Part shown: one piece after another, positions 52,199 to 62,100 of the stretch | Layout: each line of letters starts with the position of its first letter | Position numbering within the stretch: position 1 is the stretch's first letter | Source of the DNA: Terriglobales bacterium | GTDB lineage: Bacteria; Acidobacteriota; Terriglobia; Terriglobales; Acidobacteriaceae | DNA: 64,000 nt | NCBI GenBank assembly: GCA_035764005.1 | Contig: DASTZZ010000005.1 | Coordinates: forward strand, 1 to 64,000 | Direction of reading: 5' to 3' | Translations under genes and position numbers: made by a program | The notes under the pieces: model-generated | The model's input: only the letters and a program-made list of their open reading frames with translations | The model's database searches: none | What the model was told of the DNA's origin: nothing

Positions 52199-52987
52199 AT
52201 GTCCCAAAATTCAGAACTGCAGCAGCAACTGACTGAGCGCATCCGCTTCTATCGCGAGCTTGGCATTTACGACTTTTATCGGCGCGAAGTGCTACCGCAG
52301 ATTCAAACAGCTGTTGAACAAATATCGTCTGAGCGACTCGAAGCTGCAAGCGCGACGGCGTTACTCAATGAAAAGGAAATGACTCCAGAACAAGCGCTAC
52401 GCGCGATCCGCAAAGACATCGGCGATTGCACGCGCTGCGTGCTGCACAAACAAGGACGCAAACAGATTGTCTTCGGCGTGGGGAATCCCCGGGCAGACAT
52501 TATGTTCGTCGGCGAAGCCCCAGGCGCAGACGAAGATACGCACGGCGAGCCCTTCGTCGGACGCGCCGGCCAACTGCTTAACAATATGATTTCCGCAATG
52601 GGAATTCGGCGCGAAGACGTTTACATCGCCAACATCATCAAATGCCGTCCTCCCGGGAATCGGACTCCCGAACGAGATGAATGCGATACTTGCTCGCCGT
52701 TTCTCATGCGGCAAATTGAAGTCGTGAAGCCAAAGATCCTCGTTGCTCTTGGAGCCGTAGCTGCAAAAACTTTGCTGGGCGTGAACGATGCCATGATCAA
52801 CCTGCGCGGCCGGATTTACGACTTCAAGAATACGAAGCTCGCAGTGACGTATCACCCAGCATATCTGCTGCGAGATCCTCGGCAGAAGAAAGAAACGTGG
52901 AAGGATCTGCAGATGGTGATGAAGTATTTGGGAATGCCGCTTCCGAACCAGAGGGAACAGGTGACAGGGGACAGGGAACAGGTTTGA
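52199..52987 (+). CDS. Family 4 uracil-DNA glycosylase
   Basis: A 262-residue iron-sulfur UDG. Motif 1 [20 protein letters not shown], cluster Cys in CTRCVL and KCRPPGNR...CDTC, motif 2 [11 protein letters not shown]. It removes uracil from DNA, working with neighbouring priA in replication or repair. The C-terminal residues [11 protein letters not shown] and the stop lie in a repeat (52953-53029). Confidence 0.94.
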   Translation: MSQNSELQQQLTERIRFYRELGIYDFYRREVLPQIQTAVEQISSERLEAASATALLNEKEMTPEQALRAIRKDIGDCTRCVLHKQGRKQIVFGVGNPRADIMFVGEAPGADEDTHGEPFVGRAGQLLNNMISAMGIRREDVYIANIIKCRPPGNRTPERDECDTCSPFLMRQIEVVKPKILVALGAVAAKTLLGVNDAMINLRGRIYDFKNTKLAVTYHPAYLLRDPRQKKETWKDLQMVMKYLGMPLPNQREQVTGDREQV

Positions 52988-53029
52988 GAGCCGTTTCCCT
53001 GTATAACCTGTTCCCTGTAACCTGTGCCC
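52953..53029. repeat. GGGAACAGG inverted repeat spanning the UDG stop
   Basis: GGGAACAGGTGACAGGGGAC... at 52953-52982 faces CCCTGTATAACCTGTTCCCT... at 52997-53029. The left arm encodes the last twelve residues of the UDG. Confidence 0.8.
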
Positions 53030-53035
53030 TTGCGC

Positions 53036-55522
53036 ATGTCTTCCTTTTGCGACGTAGCTCTGCCCGTTCCTCTGGAGATGACGTTTACCTATCGTGTGAA
53101 CGGCCAGACTCCCGTGGTAGGAGGGCGAGTCCTCGTTCCATTCCGCACATCGCGATTGCCCGGCGTTGTCACTGCGCTGCATGATCGTGCGCCGAGCATG
53201 GAGACGAAGATGGTGCACTCGGTGCTCGACGCCGAGCCGCTCATCGACGCGCCTCTCATGCAGCTTGCCGACTGGATATCGAGCTACTACCTCGCGCCGA
53301 TCGGAGAAGTGCTGCGAGCCATGCTGCCATTGCAAGCGGAGGTCAAGCGCGATTGGAGCTACAGCATTACTGAATTGGGACAGAAGGCGCTTTATGACTC
53401 TGCCCACTTCGGGAATTCTGGGCGGTCGAAGAAGAGTATGACCGAGCAGATGCTCGAATACCAGGTGCTGGATTTCCTTTCGCAGGTCGATGAAGTCCGC
53501 GAGCACGCGCTCAAGAACGCAACTGGCGCGACCCGCGATGTACTGCGTGGATTGCACTCAAAGCGTTGGATCCTGCGGCAGGATGTCTCTTCGACTCGCG
53601 ATGCAAGTCGGACAATTAAAATCGCGCGCCTGGTCGCGAACCCTGAGCCCTCGACGCGCAGGCTGAATGAGAATCAGCAGGCGCTTCTCTCCAAACTCGA
53701 GAAAGCCGGCGGCACCATGCCTGTTCGTGAGCTTCGCGAGCCGGAGCTTCCCCACACAACGCTCCACACGCTGGTTCGGCGCGGTCTGGTGAGCATCGAA
53801 GAGAAACCCGCTGAGTTTCACGTAGCAGGAGTTCCGGCATCGTCGTCGCAAATCGCGCGAGGAGATTTGAACACCGCCCAGCGCGCAGCCCTCGATGCCA
53901 TTGAAGTTGCTGTAAGCGACCGGCGATTTTCTGTTTCCCTTCTGCATGGCGTAACCGGCTCCGGAAAAACCGCGGTTTATCTCTCAGCGATGCAGTCAGT
54001 GCTTGCGCAAGGACGATCAGCGATACTGCTGGTGCCCGAAATAGGGCTCACGCCAGCGGCCGCAGCGAATCTTTACCGCATTTTTGGCGAGCAGGTCGCG
54101 ATTCTTCACTCTGGTTTGACCAACGGTGAACGCGCTGAACAATGGCACCGCATCCATCGCCGAGATGCGCGAATTGTCGTTGGGACGCGCTCGGCAGTAT
54201 TCGCGCCTGTGCGCGACTTGGCGCTAATTGTGATCGACGAAGAGCATGACGGCTCCTACAAGCAGGAAGAAACCCCGCGCTATAACGGACGCGATGTAGG
54301 CGTGATGCGCGGCAAACTTTCAGGTGCTGCGGTCGTTCTCGCGTCGGCTACGCCAGCGCTTGAGACCTACCACAATGCGCGAGAAGGCAGATATCGTCTG
54401 ATCGAGCTGCGCGAGCGCGTGCAGCAGAGGCCCTTGCCTGAGGTCGAAATCATCGACATGCGCGAGGAGTTCCAGCAGACCGGCGAAGAAAAGATTTTCT
54501 CGCGCAGGCTGATCGAGCAAGTTACCGAACGCCTCGAAGCCAAAGAGCAGGTGATGTTGTTGCTCAATCGACGCGGATATTCCGCCGTTGTGCTGTGTCG
54601 TTCCTGCGGCGAGAAGATGCAATGCGTGAATTGCGCGGTGGCGCTCACTCATCACAAAGGCATGGTCTCGCCGGCGGCGCTCACGCAGCGTGTTCCGGTT
54701 GGCCAGCGGCTCGAATGCCACTACTGCGGATACCGCACAACTGTGCCGAAGCTTTGTCCCAAATGCGGAAGCGAGCATCTGTTCTTCCTCGGTGCAGGTT
54801 CAGAGAAGATTGAAGAATCCCTGCAGCAGTCATTCCCGAATGCCCGCGTCGGTCGGCTTGACCGCGACACGGTTCGCACGCGCCACGATTTTGAACGCGT
54901 GCTCAATCAGCTTCACGCAGGCGAGCTCGACATGCTGGTCGGAACCCAGATGATCGCGAAAGGGCACGATATTCATGGAGTCACGCTCGTCGGCGTGATC
55001 GGCGCCGACTATGCCCTAGGTCTGCCCGATTTTCGGGCGGCAGAAAGGACCTTTCAGCTACTGACGCAAGTCGCAGGACGTGCAGGACGCGGCAATTTCG
55101 CAGGCGAGGTCGTTTTGCAAACATACTTTCCGGAACACTATGCAATTCGCTTTGCGGCAATGCACGATTACATCGGCTTCTACGAGCAGGAGCTGCGTTA
55201 TCGCAGCTGGATGCATTACCCGCCGTTCACCAGTGTCGCCAACGTTCTGTTGCGCAGCGACAAGCTCGAGCTTGCGATGCGCTACGCGGGCATCGTGCAT
55301 CGCTGGGTCGATCGCACGCGGTTGGAAGGAATTCGTCTGATGGGTCCGGCTGCCGCGCCGCTATCGCGTCTCAAGCGCGACTATCGCTTCCATTTCATTC
55401 TGAAGTCATCCAGTCGGGAAAGGCTGAACGCAACTCTCCGTGCGCTGGTCACAAGCGCGGTTGCAGAAGAGGTGCCGCGCACGAGCATCATTGTCGATGT
55501 GGATCCCCAGTCGTTGATGTGA
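53036..55522 (+). CDS. priA: Primosomal helicase PriA
   Basis: A large replication-restart helicase, about 828 residues. The N-terminal DNA-binding domain is followed by the helicase: LHGVTGSGKTAVYLSAM, DEEHDGSYKQEETPRYNGRD, ASATPALETY, then the zinc-binding cysteines CRSCGEKMQCVNCA and CHYCGYRTTVPKLCPKCG, and GAGSEKIEESLQQ. It reloads the replisome at stalled forks. ATG 53036 is used; GTG 53024 would add four residues from the preceding repeat. Confidence 0.95.
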   Translation: MSSFCDVALPVPLEMTFTYRVNGQTPVVGGRVLVPFRTSRLPGVVTALHDRAPSMETKMVHSVLDAEPLIDAPLMQLADWISSYYLAPIGEVLRAMLPLQAEVKRDWSYSITELGQKALYDSAHFGNSGRSKKSMTEQMLEYQVLDFLSQVDEVREHALKNATGATRDVLRGLHSKRWILRQDVSSTRDASRTIKIARLVANPEPSTRRLNENQQALLSKLEKAGGTMPVRELREPELPHTTLHTLVRRGLVSIEEKPAEFHVAGVPASSSQIARGDLNTAQRAALDAIEVAVSDRRFSVSLLHGVTGSGKTAVYLSAMQSVLAQGRSAILLVPEIGLTPAAAANLYRIFGEQVAILHSGLTNGERAEQWHRIHRRDARIVVGTRSAVFAPVRDLALIVIDEEHDGSYKQEETPRYNGRDVGVMRGKLSGAAVVLASATPALETYHNAREGRYRLIELRERVQQRPLPEVEIIDMREEFQQTGEEKIFSRRLIEQVTERLEAKEQVMLLLNRRGYSAVVLCRSCGEKMQCVNCAVALTHHKGMVSPAALTQRVPVGQRLECHYCGYRTTVPKLCPKCGSEHLFFLGAGSEKIEESLQQSFPNARVGRLDRDTVRTRHDFERVLNQLHAGELDMLVGTQMIAKGHDIHGVTLVGVIGADYALGLPDFRAAERTFQLLTQVAGRAGRGNFAGEVVLQTYFPEHYAIRFAAMHDYIGFYEQELRYRSWMHYPPFTSVANVLLRSDKLELAMRYAGIVHRWVDRTRLEGIRLMGPAAAPLSRLKRDYRFHFILKSSSRERLNATLRALVTSAVAEEVPRTSIIVDVDPQSLM

Positions 55523-55561
55523 AAAGAAGCTGCTAGCTACCAGCCGCTAGCTGCCAGCTAC
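55523..55561. repeat. GCTAGCTACCAGCCGCTAGC repeat containing the rnhB stop
   Basis: Close copies of GCTAGCTACCAG and GCTAGCTGCCAG between the priA and rnhB stops. The TAG of rnhB lies inside (55547-55549), and the C-terminal residues come from it. The unit resembles that at 30828-30921. Confidence 0.75.
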
Positions 55562-56365
55562 TGCTTCGAGCTGTGCACATTCTGTTTCGATCTGAGGCTG
55601 TTCGTCTGCTTCCACTTCCTCTTTTAACTCTGCGAAAAGATCCGGGGTGTGTTCGGCTTGAGCCATCCAGACTGGCGCAAACGATTGGCGATGCAGCGGT
55701 GATGGCCCGTGCTCTCGCAAGACGGCCTTGTGCTTGGGCGTGCTGTAGCCCTTATTGGAGGCGAGACCGTAGAGTGGGTATTGAGCATCGATCTCGCGCA
55801 TCATGCGATCGCGTTCCACTTTGGCGATGATCGATGCTGCAGCGATCGAGCAGCTTAGTGCGTCGCCATGAATGATCTTCGTCTGCTTGAACGGAATGTC
55901 GATCTTGAGTGCATCGACTAAGACATGATCGGGAGCAGGTTCCAGTTGCTTCACAGCTGACGCAAGCGCTTCGAGAGAAGCCCAGTAGATATTGATCTGA
56001 TCCACACGTGCCGCATCGACCGATGCGATGGCGTATGCGATCGAATGTTCGCGAATACGCTCGGCGAGCACCTCGCGTACTTCCGGCAGCAGCAGCTTGG
56101 AATCACGCAGCCCGCGGATGCGGTAGTCAGGTTTGAGGATTACGGCAGCAGCAACGACAGGACCGAAGAGAGCGCCGCGCCCGACTTCGTCCACGCCAGC
56201 GACCAGTTGAGCGCCGTCTGCCCATGCAAGCTTCTCGTACCTGAGCGTGCATTTGAGCTTTTTAAGAAGCCGCAGCTTGAGCGTGGACATCGAGCGCTGC
56301 TCCTCGCCCGGCTTGAGCAGCCTGAGGTACTTCTTTGCACGCTTCGATGGTTTCTTGGTCGCCAC
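55547..56365 (-). CDS. rnhB: Ribonuclease HII
   Basis: About 272 residues, longer than usual because of a basic N-terminus (KKPSKRAKKYL). The catalytic block is VAGVDEVGRGALFGPVVAAAVIL (D, E), with LRDSKLL, DALKIDIPFKQTK, and ASIIAKVERDRMM. It removes ribonucleotides and RNA primers. GTG 56365 is the given start; an ATG at 56290 would trim 25 residues. Converges with priA. Confidence 0.9.
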   Translation of the reverse strand: MATKKPSKRAKKYLRLLKPGEEQRSMSTLKLRLLKKLKCTLRYEKLAWADGAQLVAGVDEVGRGALFGPVVAAAVILKPDYRIRGLRDSKLLLPEVREVLAERIREHSIAYAIASVDAARVDQINIYWASLEALASAVKQLEPAPDHVLVDALKIDIPFKQTKIIHGDALSCSIAAASIIAKVERDRMMREIDAQYPLYGLASNKGYSTPKHKAVLREHGPSPLHRQSFAPVWMAQAEHTPDLFAELKEEVEADEQPQIETECAQLEAVAGS

Positions 56366-56446
56366 TTTCGGGATATTAGCAGCGATTGCTGTGGAGCGAC
56401 CGGTGGAAAACGGGAACCCCTCTATTATTTGTCAGAAGAAATGGGC

Positions 56447-56482
56447 AAAAGAAAGGCTGGACTTGAGGTCCAGCCCTTTTCT
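56447..56482 (-). terminator. Rho-independent terminator of the 56497 gene
   Basis: On the minus strand AAGGGCTGGAC-CTCAA-GTCCAGCCTT then TCTTTT, 15 bases past the stop. Confidence 0.85.
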
Positions 56483-56496
56483 GGCAAAGTTGTAGC

Positions 56497-57195
56497 TTAC
56501 CGCGGATTGCTGCTGTTATCGCGCGGCTGATTGTTGTTGTACTGATTATTGTTGTACTGATCTGGAGGCGGCAGCTCGCGTCCGTGTCCCTGATAGCCTT
56601 CGTACTGGTGCATGCGAACGGCGTTCTGCAGACGGAAATTCAGCTCGGTCTCGGCCGGAACATTGAGTTCCTTGCCTTTGGTCAAAATCTGAGTGCCGGC
56701 TCCAGCGCCCGCTCCCAATATGGCGCCGATGGCTGCGCCTTTGCCACCACCAGCCAGTGCGCCGATGAGTGTGCCCGCTAATGCACCGCCGCCCACATAC
56801 TCGCCAGTGCGCTTGTTCATGCCGATTCCGCCATTCTTGCTGCTGGCGGCAGCGCTGGTACTTTCGGTATCAAGACGATAGTGACGGCCGTTGATGTCGA
56901 CCGAGCGCAGGTCGAGCGTCATGTCGTTGCTGTTGTCGCCGGTAGAAACCACCGCGAGCTGAGCCGGAGCTCCCTTCGGGATGATCACATTGCCGTTCGC
57001 GCCGACTACATCGCGCGAAATCGTTCCCGGGAACATGGCGCCGGGCTGTACATTGCCTTTTTTGGCATTAATGTCCTGGTCAACACGCACGTGAACCTCA
57101 GTTCCGGCGGGGACCTCGGACGCATTCTGCGCAAACGCTCCAAATGCAAACAGGAGCGCCGCACACATGGTCAAGCGAGATGCGAGTTTTCGCAT
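56497..57195 (-). CDS. Exported glycine-zipper protein, Asn/Gln-rich tail
   Basis: About 232 residues. ATG 57195 has an AGAGGAGG site. Signal peptide LASRLTMCAALLFAFGAFAQ, then beta-rich domain (VPAGTEVHVRVDQDINAKKG, GTISRDVVGANGNVIIPKGA), a glycine zipper (GGGALAGTLIGALAGGGKGA) and a tail rich in Asn/Gln (QYNNNQYNNNQ). It shares VDING, LRLQNAV and PE blocks with the lipoprotein at 32704, so it is a paralogue. Role unknown. Confidence 0.82.
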   Translation of the reverse strand: MRKLASRLTMCAALLFAFGAFAQNASEVPAGTEVHVRVDQDINAKKGNVQPGAMFPGTISRDVVGANGNVIIPKGAPAQLAVVSTGDNSNDMTLDLRSVDINGRHYRLDTESTSAAASSKNGGIGMNKRTGEYVGGGALAGTLIGALAGGGKGAAIGAILGAGAGAGTQILTKGKELNVPAETELNFRLQNAVRMHQYEGYQGHGRELPPPDQYNNNQYNNNQPRDNSSNPR

Positions 57196-57233
57196 GAAAA
57201 TTCCTCCTCTGAAATCCTCAGCAGACACTTCAA

Positions 57234-58208
57234 TTGTCTGACCTCTATCTGTTAACTAAAGATGCAAGCTGTTGCTGGGAGGTGCGCTGCGCGCAGCAGA
57301 ACAGATGCAACGGGCAGCTCTGGACGGCTCCGGTCTGCTGCGTGATCAAGGATCTTGAACTTACAGTTAGCTCAACGACGGCCGGCTGCGCTGGTTACTG
57401 TGGATTACTTCGGAGTGGGGAATTCAGTCCCGACGCGAAGAAGAACGCCACCGCTGACTTAGAATTGCACAGGAAGTCTCCCCGCCGGGTGAAAGTCGCG
57501 AAGGTGTCAAAAAGGAAAGAGCTGCGCACCAGGGCTGTTTTGCCCGTGAAGATGACTGGCACCGACGTCCATGCCAAGCCATTTTCCCTCATAACTCACA
57601 CGTTAGATCTCACGCTCGAGTCTGCACGCATTGCAGGCGTAAACGTGCGGCTCAGCATCGGCCAGACTGTATTTCTGCATCGCTTCGGCGTTCGCGCTCG
57701 CTTCAGTGTGAAATGGATTGGCTCAGGAACACGGCGGGGCCAATGTGGACTGAAGGCACTGGAGCTCTCAAAACCGCTGTGGGGAATCAGTCTTCCGCAA
57801 AGACAAAAGGATAAGTTCTGGGTCGAGCCCACGCCTAAAGATCGCCGTCGCTTTCCTCGTCATGCGTGCTCCGGCGGTGCGGAGATCTTCGGTGCGCTCG
57901 AGTACCCGTTCTGGACCGAAATAACCGACATCTCAGCATCCGGCCTTTACGTGAAAACCTTCAGTCCGCTGCCCAGAGGCACGCTCGTGCGCGCGAGAAT
58001 TAATTCGGCGGATTTCCGATTTGAAACTCACGCGGAAGTTCGAACGTCAGATCCAGCTGTCGGCATGGGACTTCGCTTTACCGTGATGTCGCCCACGAGC
58101 CTCTCCGAGCTGCGCGATCTTCTGGAAAGCTTGCGTGTCTCTTTCATTGATTCGGGAAAGCTGGAAGACATCATCGTTGACGACGATGTCCTGGTAGAAA
58201 CCTGGTGA
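57234..58208 (+). CDS. Tandem PilZ-domain protein with Cys-rich N-terminus
   Basis: A 324-residue protein. Residues about 95-200 form a first PilZ-like barrel (KRKELRTRAVLPVKM, VRLSIGQTVFLHRFG) with imperfect motifs, and about 205-310 a canonical PilZ with RRRFPRHAC (RxxxR) and TDISASGLYV (DxSxxG), so the second should bind c-di-GMP. The N-terminal 60 residues carry eight Cys (CCWEVRC, NRCNG, VCC, GCAGYC), possibly a metal site. The start is TTG 57234; later starts would lose the Cys block. Divergent from the glycine-zipper gene, 38 bases apart. Confidence 0.82.
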   Translation: MSDLYLLTKDASCCWEVRCAQQNRCNGQLWTAPVCCVIKDLELTVSSTTAGCAGYCGLLRSGEFSPDAKKNATADLELHRKSPRRVKVAKVSKRKELRTRAVLPVKMTGTDVHAKPFSLITHTLDLTLESARIAGVNVRLSIGQTVFLHRFGVRARFSVKWIGSGTRRGQCGLKALELSKPLWGISLPQRQKDKFWVEPTPKDRRRFPRHACSGGAEIFGALEYPFWTEITDISASGLYVKTFSPLPRGTLVRARINSADFRFETHAEVRTSDPAVGMGLRFTVMSPTSLSELRDLLESLRVSFIDSGKLEDIIVDDDVLVETW

Positions 58209-58218
58209 GCGGAATTCC

Positions 58219-58869
58219 CTAGCTGGGAAAGTGAAAGTGGACGTCCTGTCGCGAAGCCACAGGCATGCCATTGATCGTAGCCGGACGGAAGTGCCACTGC
58301 TCGAGCACCGAAAGCACTTTCTCATCGATGCCGTATCCGATCGATACCAATACTTTCTTCTTCACGATGTTGCCGGCAACGTCGATGGTGACTTCAACGA
58401 CGACATCGCCGGCAACGCCGGCAGGAAGCTCATCGGCATTCACATGGGGATCAGGAAACTTCACGGGGAGCGCCGGAAAAGCTCCGGCTCCGGAGACCGG
58501 ACCCACATCGGAATCGCCGTCGGGAGAGCCCATCGCAGGAGCCTGCACCTTGGCGTCCGTGGGATGCTCGTCGGTCTGATGTGGTGAGGTATGTCGAAAT
58601 TTGACAACGCGGTGGTGTGCCGGAGCGTTGTACTTCAATCTCCGCGATTCTTCATTTACCGGAATGCGAAGTGACGGGTCAGTGGGCAAATAGACCAAGC
58701 CGATAGAGCTACCATTTTCGCCCGCCAAAACCATGGTGCGGTTGATGAGTGGTGGTTCAGGTTGCCAGCAAAGATATCCGATCAGCAGCCCGTGAAGGAT
58801 GAAGGAGACTACAAAGGCGCGGCGCGGCAGCCCAGTTCCTATCTCATTCGCTTTGGCAAAACTAACCAT
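58219..58869 (-). CDS. TonB-family protein
   Basis: A 216-residue protein with one N-terminal membrane anchor (FVVSFILHGLLIGYLCW), a Pro/Lys-free linker and the TonB C-terminal domain: GDVVVEVTIDVAGNIVKKK, GIDEKVLSVLEQWHFRPAT, and FHFPS. It would transmit energy to outer-membrane receptors; no ExbB, ExbD or receptor is in the window. Converges with the PilZ gene, ten bases between stops. Confidence 0.88.
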   Translation of the reverse strand: MVSFAKANEIGTGLPRRAFVVSFILHGLLIGYLCWQPEPPLINRTMVLAGENGSSIGLVYLPTDPSLRIPVNEESRRLKYNAPAHHRVVKFRHTSPHQTDEHPTDAKVQAPAMGSPDGDSDVGPVSGAGAFPALPVKFPDPHVNADELPAGVAGDVVVEVTIDVAGNIVKKKVLVSIGYGIDEKVLSVLEQWHFRPATINGMPVASRQDVHFHFPS

Positions 58870-59182
58870 TGAGCACCTTACAGAGGCAGTCGGGAAAACC
58901 GCCGGTGGCTCTCAAACATAGTAGTCTAGTTTCCGTCGCCCACACGGGTACCGACGAGACTCCTCAACATAGACCTTCGGTGCGGAAATTCGTGAGCAGC
59001 GGAATGACTTTGCGCCATACATGGTCGCCCGGCCGGCAGGTTTGCAGCTCTTGGCTCCAAACAGCCATGCAAGCTACACCTACGAAATCGTTCAACTCTC
59101 GAAAGGCGCAGACACTTAGGTACATCCACCTAGACCGTACGCCCGATTGCCGGTGTCTTCAGTTCAGAGTAGAACTTTCCAT
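58870..59182. other. Non-coding spacer between tonB and the DUF3857 gene
   Basis: No gene or repeat of note is seen; promoters for both divergent genes are expected here but none is clear. Confidence 0.5.
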
Positions 59183-62100
59183 ATGCGTCGATGCGCTGGT
59201 CTCATCCCTTTTCTCTTCGTTGTTGTTTCAGTCGGGGCACAACAGACTCCTTCTGATTCGCGAAAAAAATTTCCCGAATCGCCGAAGCCACAGCCACAAC
59301 AAGCGCAAACGCCGCTTACGCCGCCGGCTGCCGCCGAGAAAGCCGCCGATTATTCCCAGCAGGCATTCGTTATCGAAAAATATCTGACGAAGATTCGTTT
59401 CGAAAACAATGGCACCTCCGAGCGCGAACAGACGACGCGCATTCGCATTCAGACGCAGGCTGGCGTGCAGGCATTCGGGCAACTGCATTTTCCCTATAAC
59501 GCCGCGAACGATAGGATCGAGATCGTCTCAGTCAAGGTCACCAAGCCGAATGGAGCGGTCACAATTGCGGGTCCCGATTCCGTGCAGGATTTGACGGCAC
59601 CGGTCGCGCGCGAGGCGCCGATTTACAGCGATCTCCACCAGAAAGACATTGTTGTTCCAGGGCTCGCGCCGGGGGACGTCCTCGAATACGACGTGAAAGT
59701 CAACGAATTCGAACCGCTGGCTCCCGGGCAATTCTGGTGGGAGCAGCAGTTCATCTCAAAAGTCATCGTTCTTGACGAGCAGTTGCAGGTCGATGTTCCC
59801 GCCGGCCGCGCGCTGAAAATGCGAAGCAAGAACGTACAGCCAGAGATCGCCACTGCGAATGGCCGTACGACATATTTATGGAAGAACGCAGTTCTGAAAC
59901 TCGACGACGACGATTCCAATTCCTCTAAAAAGAAAAAGAAGAAGAAAGTGGAGGACGATGAAGACGAAATCCCTGATGTTCAACTCAGCACCTTCCAGTC
60001 ATGGGACGAAGTTGGTCGATGGTATTCAAGTCTGGAACGCGATCGAGTAAAGCCCGACCAGACGATTCGTGCTCGTGCCGCAGAGCTGACTGCCTCGGCG
60101 AAGAGTGACGTTGAAAAAGTCGAAGATCTGTACGACTTCGTCGCACCTCGCTATCGCTACGTTGGAATCTCCTTCGGCGTCGGACGATTCCAGCCGCATT
60201 CGGCAGTGGATGTACTGAACAATCGCTACGGCGATTGCAAAGACAAGCACACGCTGCTCGCGTCGCTGATCAAGGCTGCTGGGCTCGATGCCTATCCGGT
60301 GTTGATTCACCACGCGCGCAAGCTTGACGAGACCGTGCCGTCTCCGGCGCAGTTCGATCACGTCATCACGTTCGTGCCCCTCAAGTCTGCCCCGGACCAT
60401 GCCGGAAATCTGCGCGGGATCTGGCTAGACTCAACCACGGAAGTCGCGCCATTTCGCATGCTGGTCGCGAGCATTCGGAATAAGAAGGCTCTGCTCGTTC
60501 CGCCAAACGGTGAGGCAGAAATTGTGACCACTCCCGCCGATCTGCCTACTGCCAATTACCAGTCGGTAAAAGTCACTGGCAAGATCAGCCAGGTAGGGAA
60601 GCTTGAGGCCACGTACGAATACAGCGTTCGCGGTGACGCCGAGCTTGCGTTCCGCATGGCCTTCCGCGGAACACCGCAACCGCAGTGGAAGAAGGTGATC
60701 GAGTACCTGAACATGTACCAGGGACTCGCCGGCGATGTAGACGATGTGAAAGTTGGCGATCCCTCGGATACGCATCATCCACTTGAGTTCAGCTACAAGT
60801 TGACGCAGGCCAACTTTCTCGATTGGACTACGAAGAGCTCGCAGCTGGCGATCCCGCTGCCGCGCCTCGACATGAGCTGGGCCAATCTCGATGAAGATGA
60901 CGACGAGGATCGCACCAAGCCGTTCGAATTTCCTGCAGCCCCGCTGCAAACGCACGAGACGGTCAAAGTCGAGCTTCCCGACGGCTACAACTATCGTCCT
61001 CCTGTGCCAATCAGTGTGAAGCGCGACTACGCGACCTACTCGGCCGATTACAAGCTAGATGGACACACGCTCACGGTGACGAAAGATCTCTCACTCGGCA
61101 TGCGTGAAATCGCGGCCAGCCGTGGAGCTGATTTGCGCGCCTTTGTGCGCGCAGTAGCTGCAGACACGGCGCAAAGCATGTTCGTCGAGAGCCTCTCGGC
61201 AACTTCGGCCTCGAACATTCCCGCAGGAATGTCAGCCGACGATCTCAATGACGCCGGCATCGCCGCACTCAAGAACCAGAATTTCCGCGCAGCATCAGAG
61301 TTGCTCAAGAAAGTGGTTGAGCTTGAACCCAAGCACAAAGACGCCTGGAACAATCTAGGCCGCGCGTATCTTGCGCTCGCCCGCTATGACGATGCAATTT
61401 CGGCTTTTCAAAAGCAGGTCGACATCAATCCCTTCGACGAGTTCGCCTACAACAATCTTGGCATGGCCTATCAGGCACAGCAAAAATACGATGACGCCAT
61501 TACTGCATATAAGAAGCAGCTTGATGTAAATCCGCTCGACCAATTCGCGCACGGAAATTTGGGTTCGCTCTATCTCGAGCAGAAGAACTACACCGATGCC
61601 GTTTCGGAACTCGAACGGGCGGTGCAGATCACACCACAGAATCCGGGGCTGGAAGCGAACCTTGGCCGCGCTTACCTGAACGTGAATCAGCCGGAGAAGG
61701 CGCTGGCCGCATTCGACAAAGCTGTCGAACTGGCTCCATCTCCGGGCATCTGGAACAACGTGGCTTACGAACTCTCCACGCACAAGACTCATCTCGACAA
61801 GGCCCTCACGTATGCGGAGTCGGCAACGTCGGCAACAGAAGCTGGGCTGCGCAATGTGGATGTCGATCACCTCACGCTCAACGATGTCGGACTCACGATG
61901 AGCATCGGCAGCTATTGGGACACGCTCGGATGGGTGTACTTCCAGAACAATGAGCTCGATAAAGCCAAGCGCTACATTGAAGCCGCATGGCTGCTCGACG
62001 AGCACTCCGAGATCGGCGACCATCTCGGACAGCTCTATGAAAAGATGGGGCGCAAACAGGATGCAGTCCATTTCTATGCGATGGCGGCAACTGCGAACCA

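Noticed and set aside
58926-59129. Frame in the tonB-DUF3857 spacer
   Set aside because: No domain and overlaps the region expected to hold promoters.
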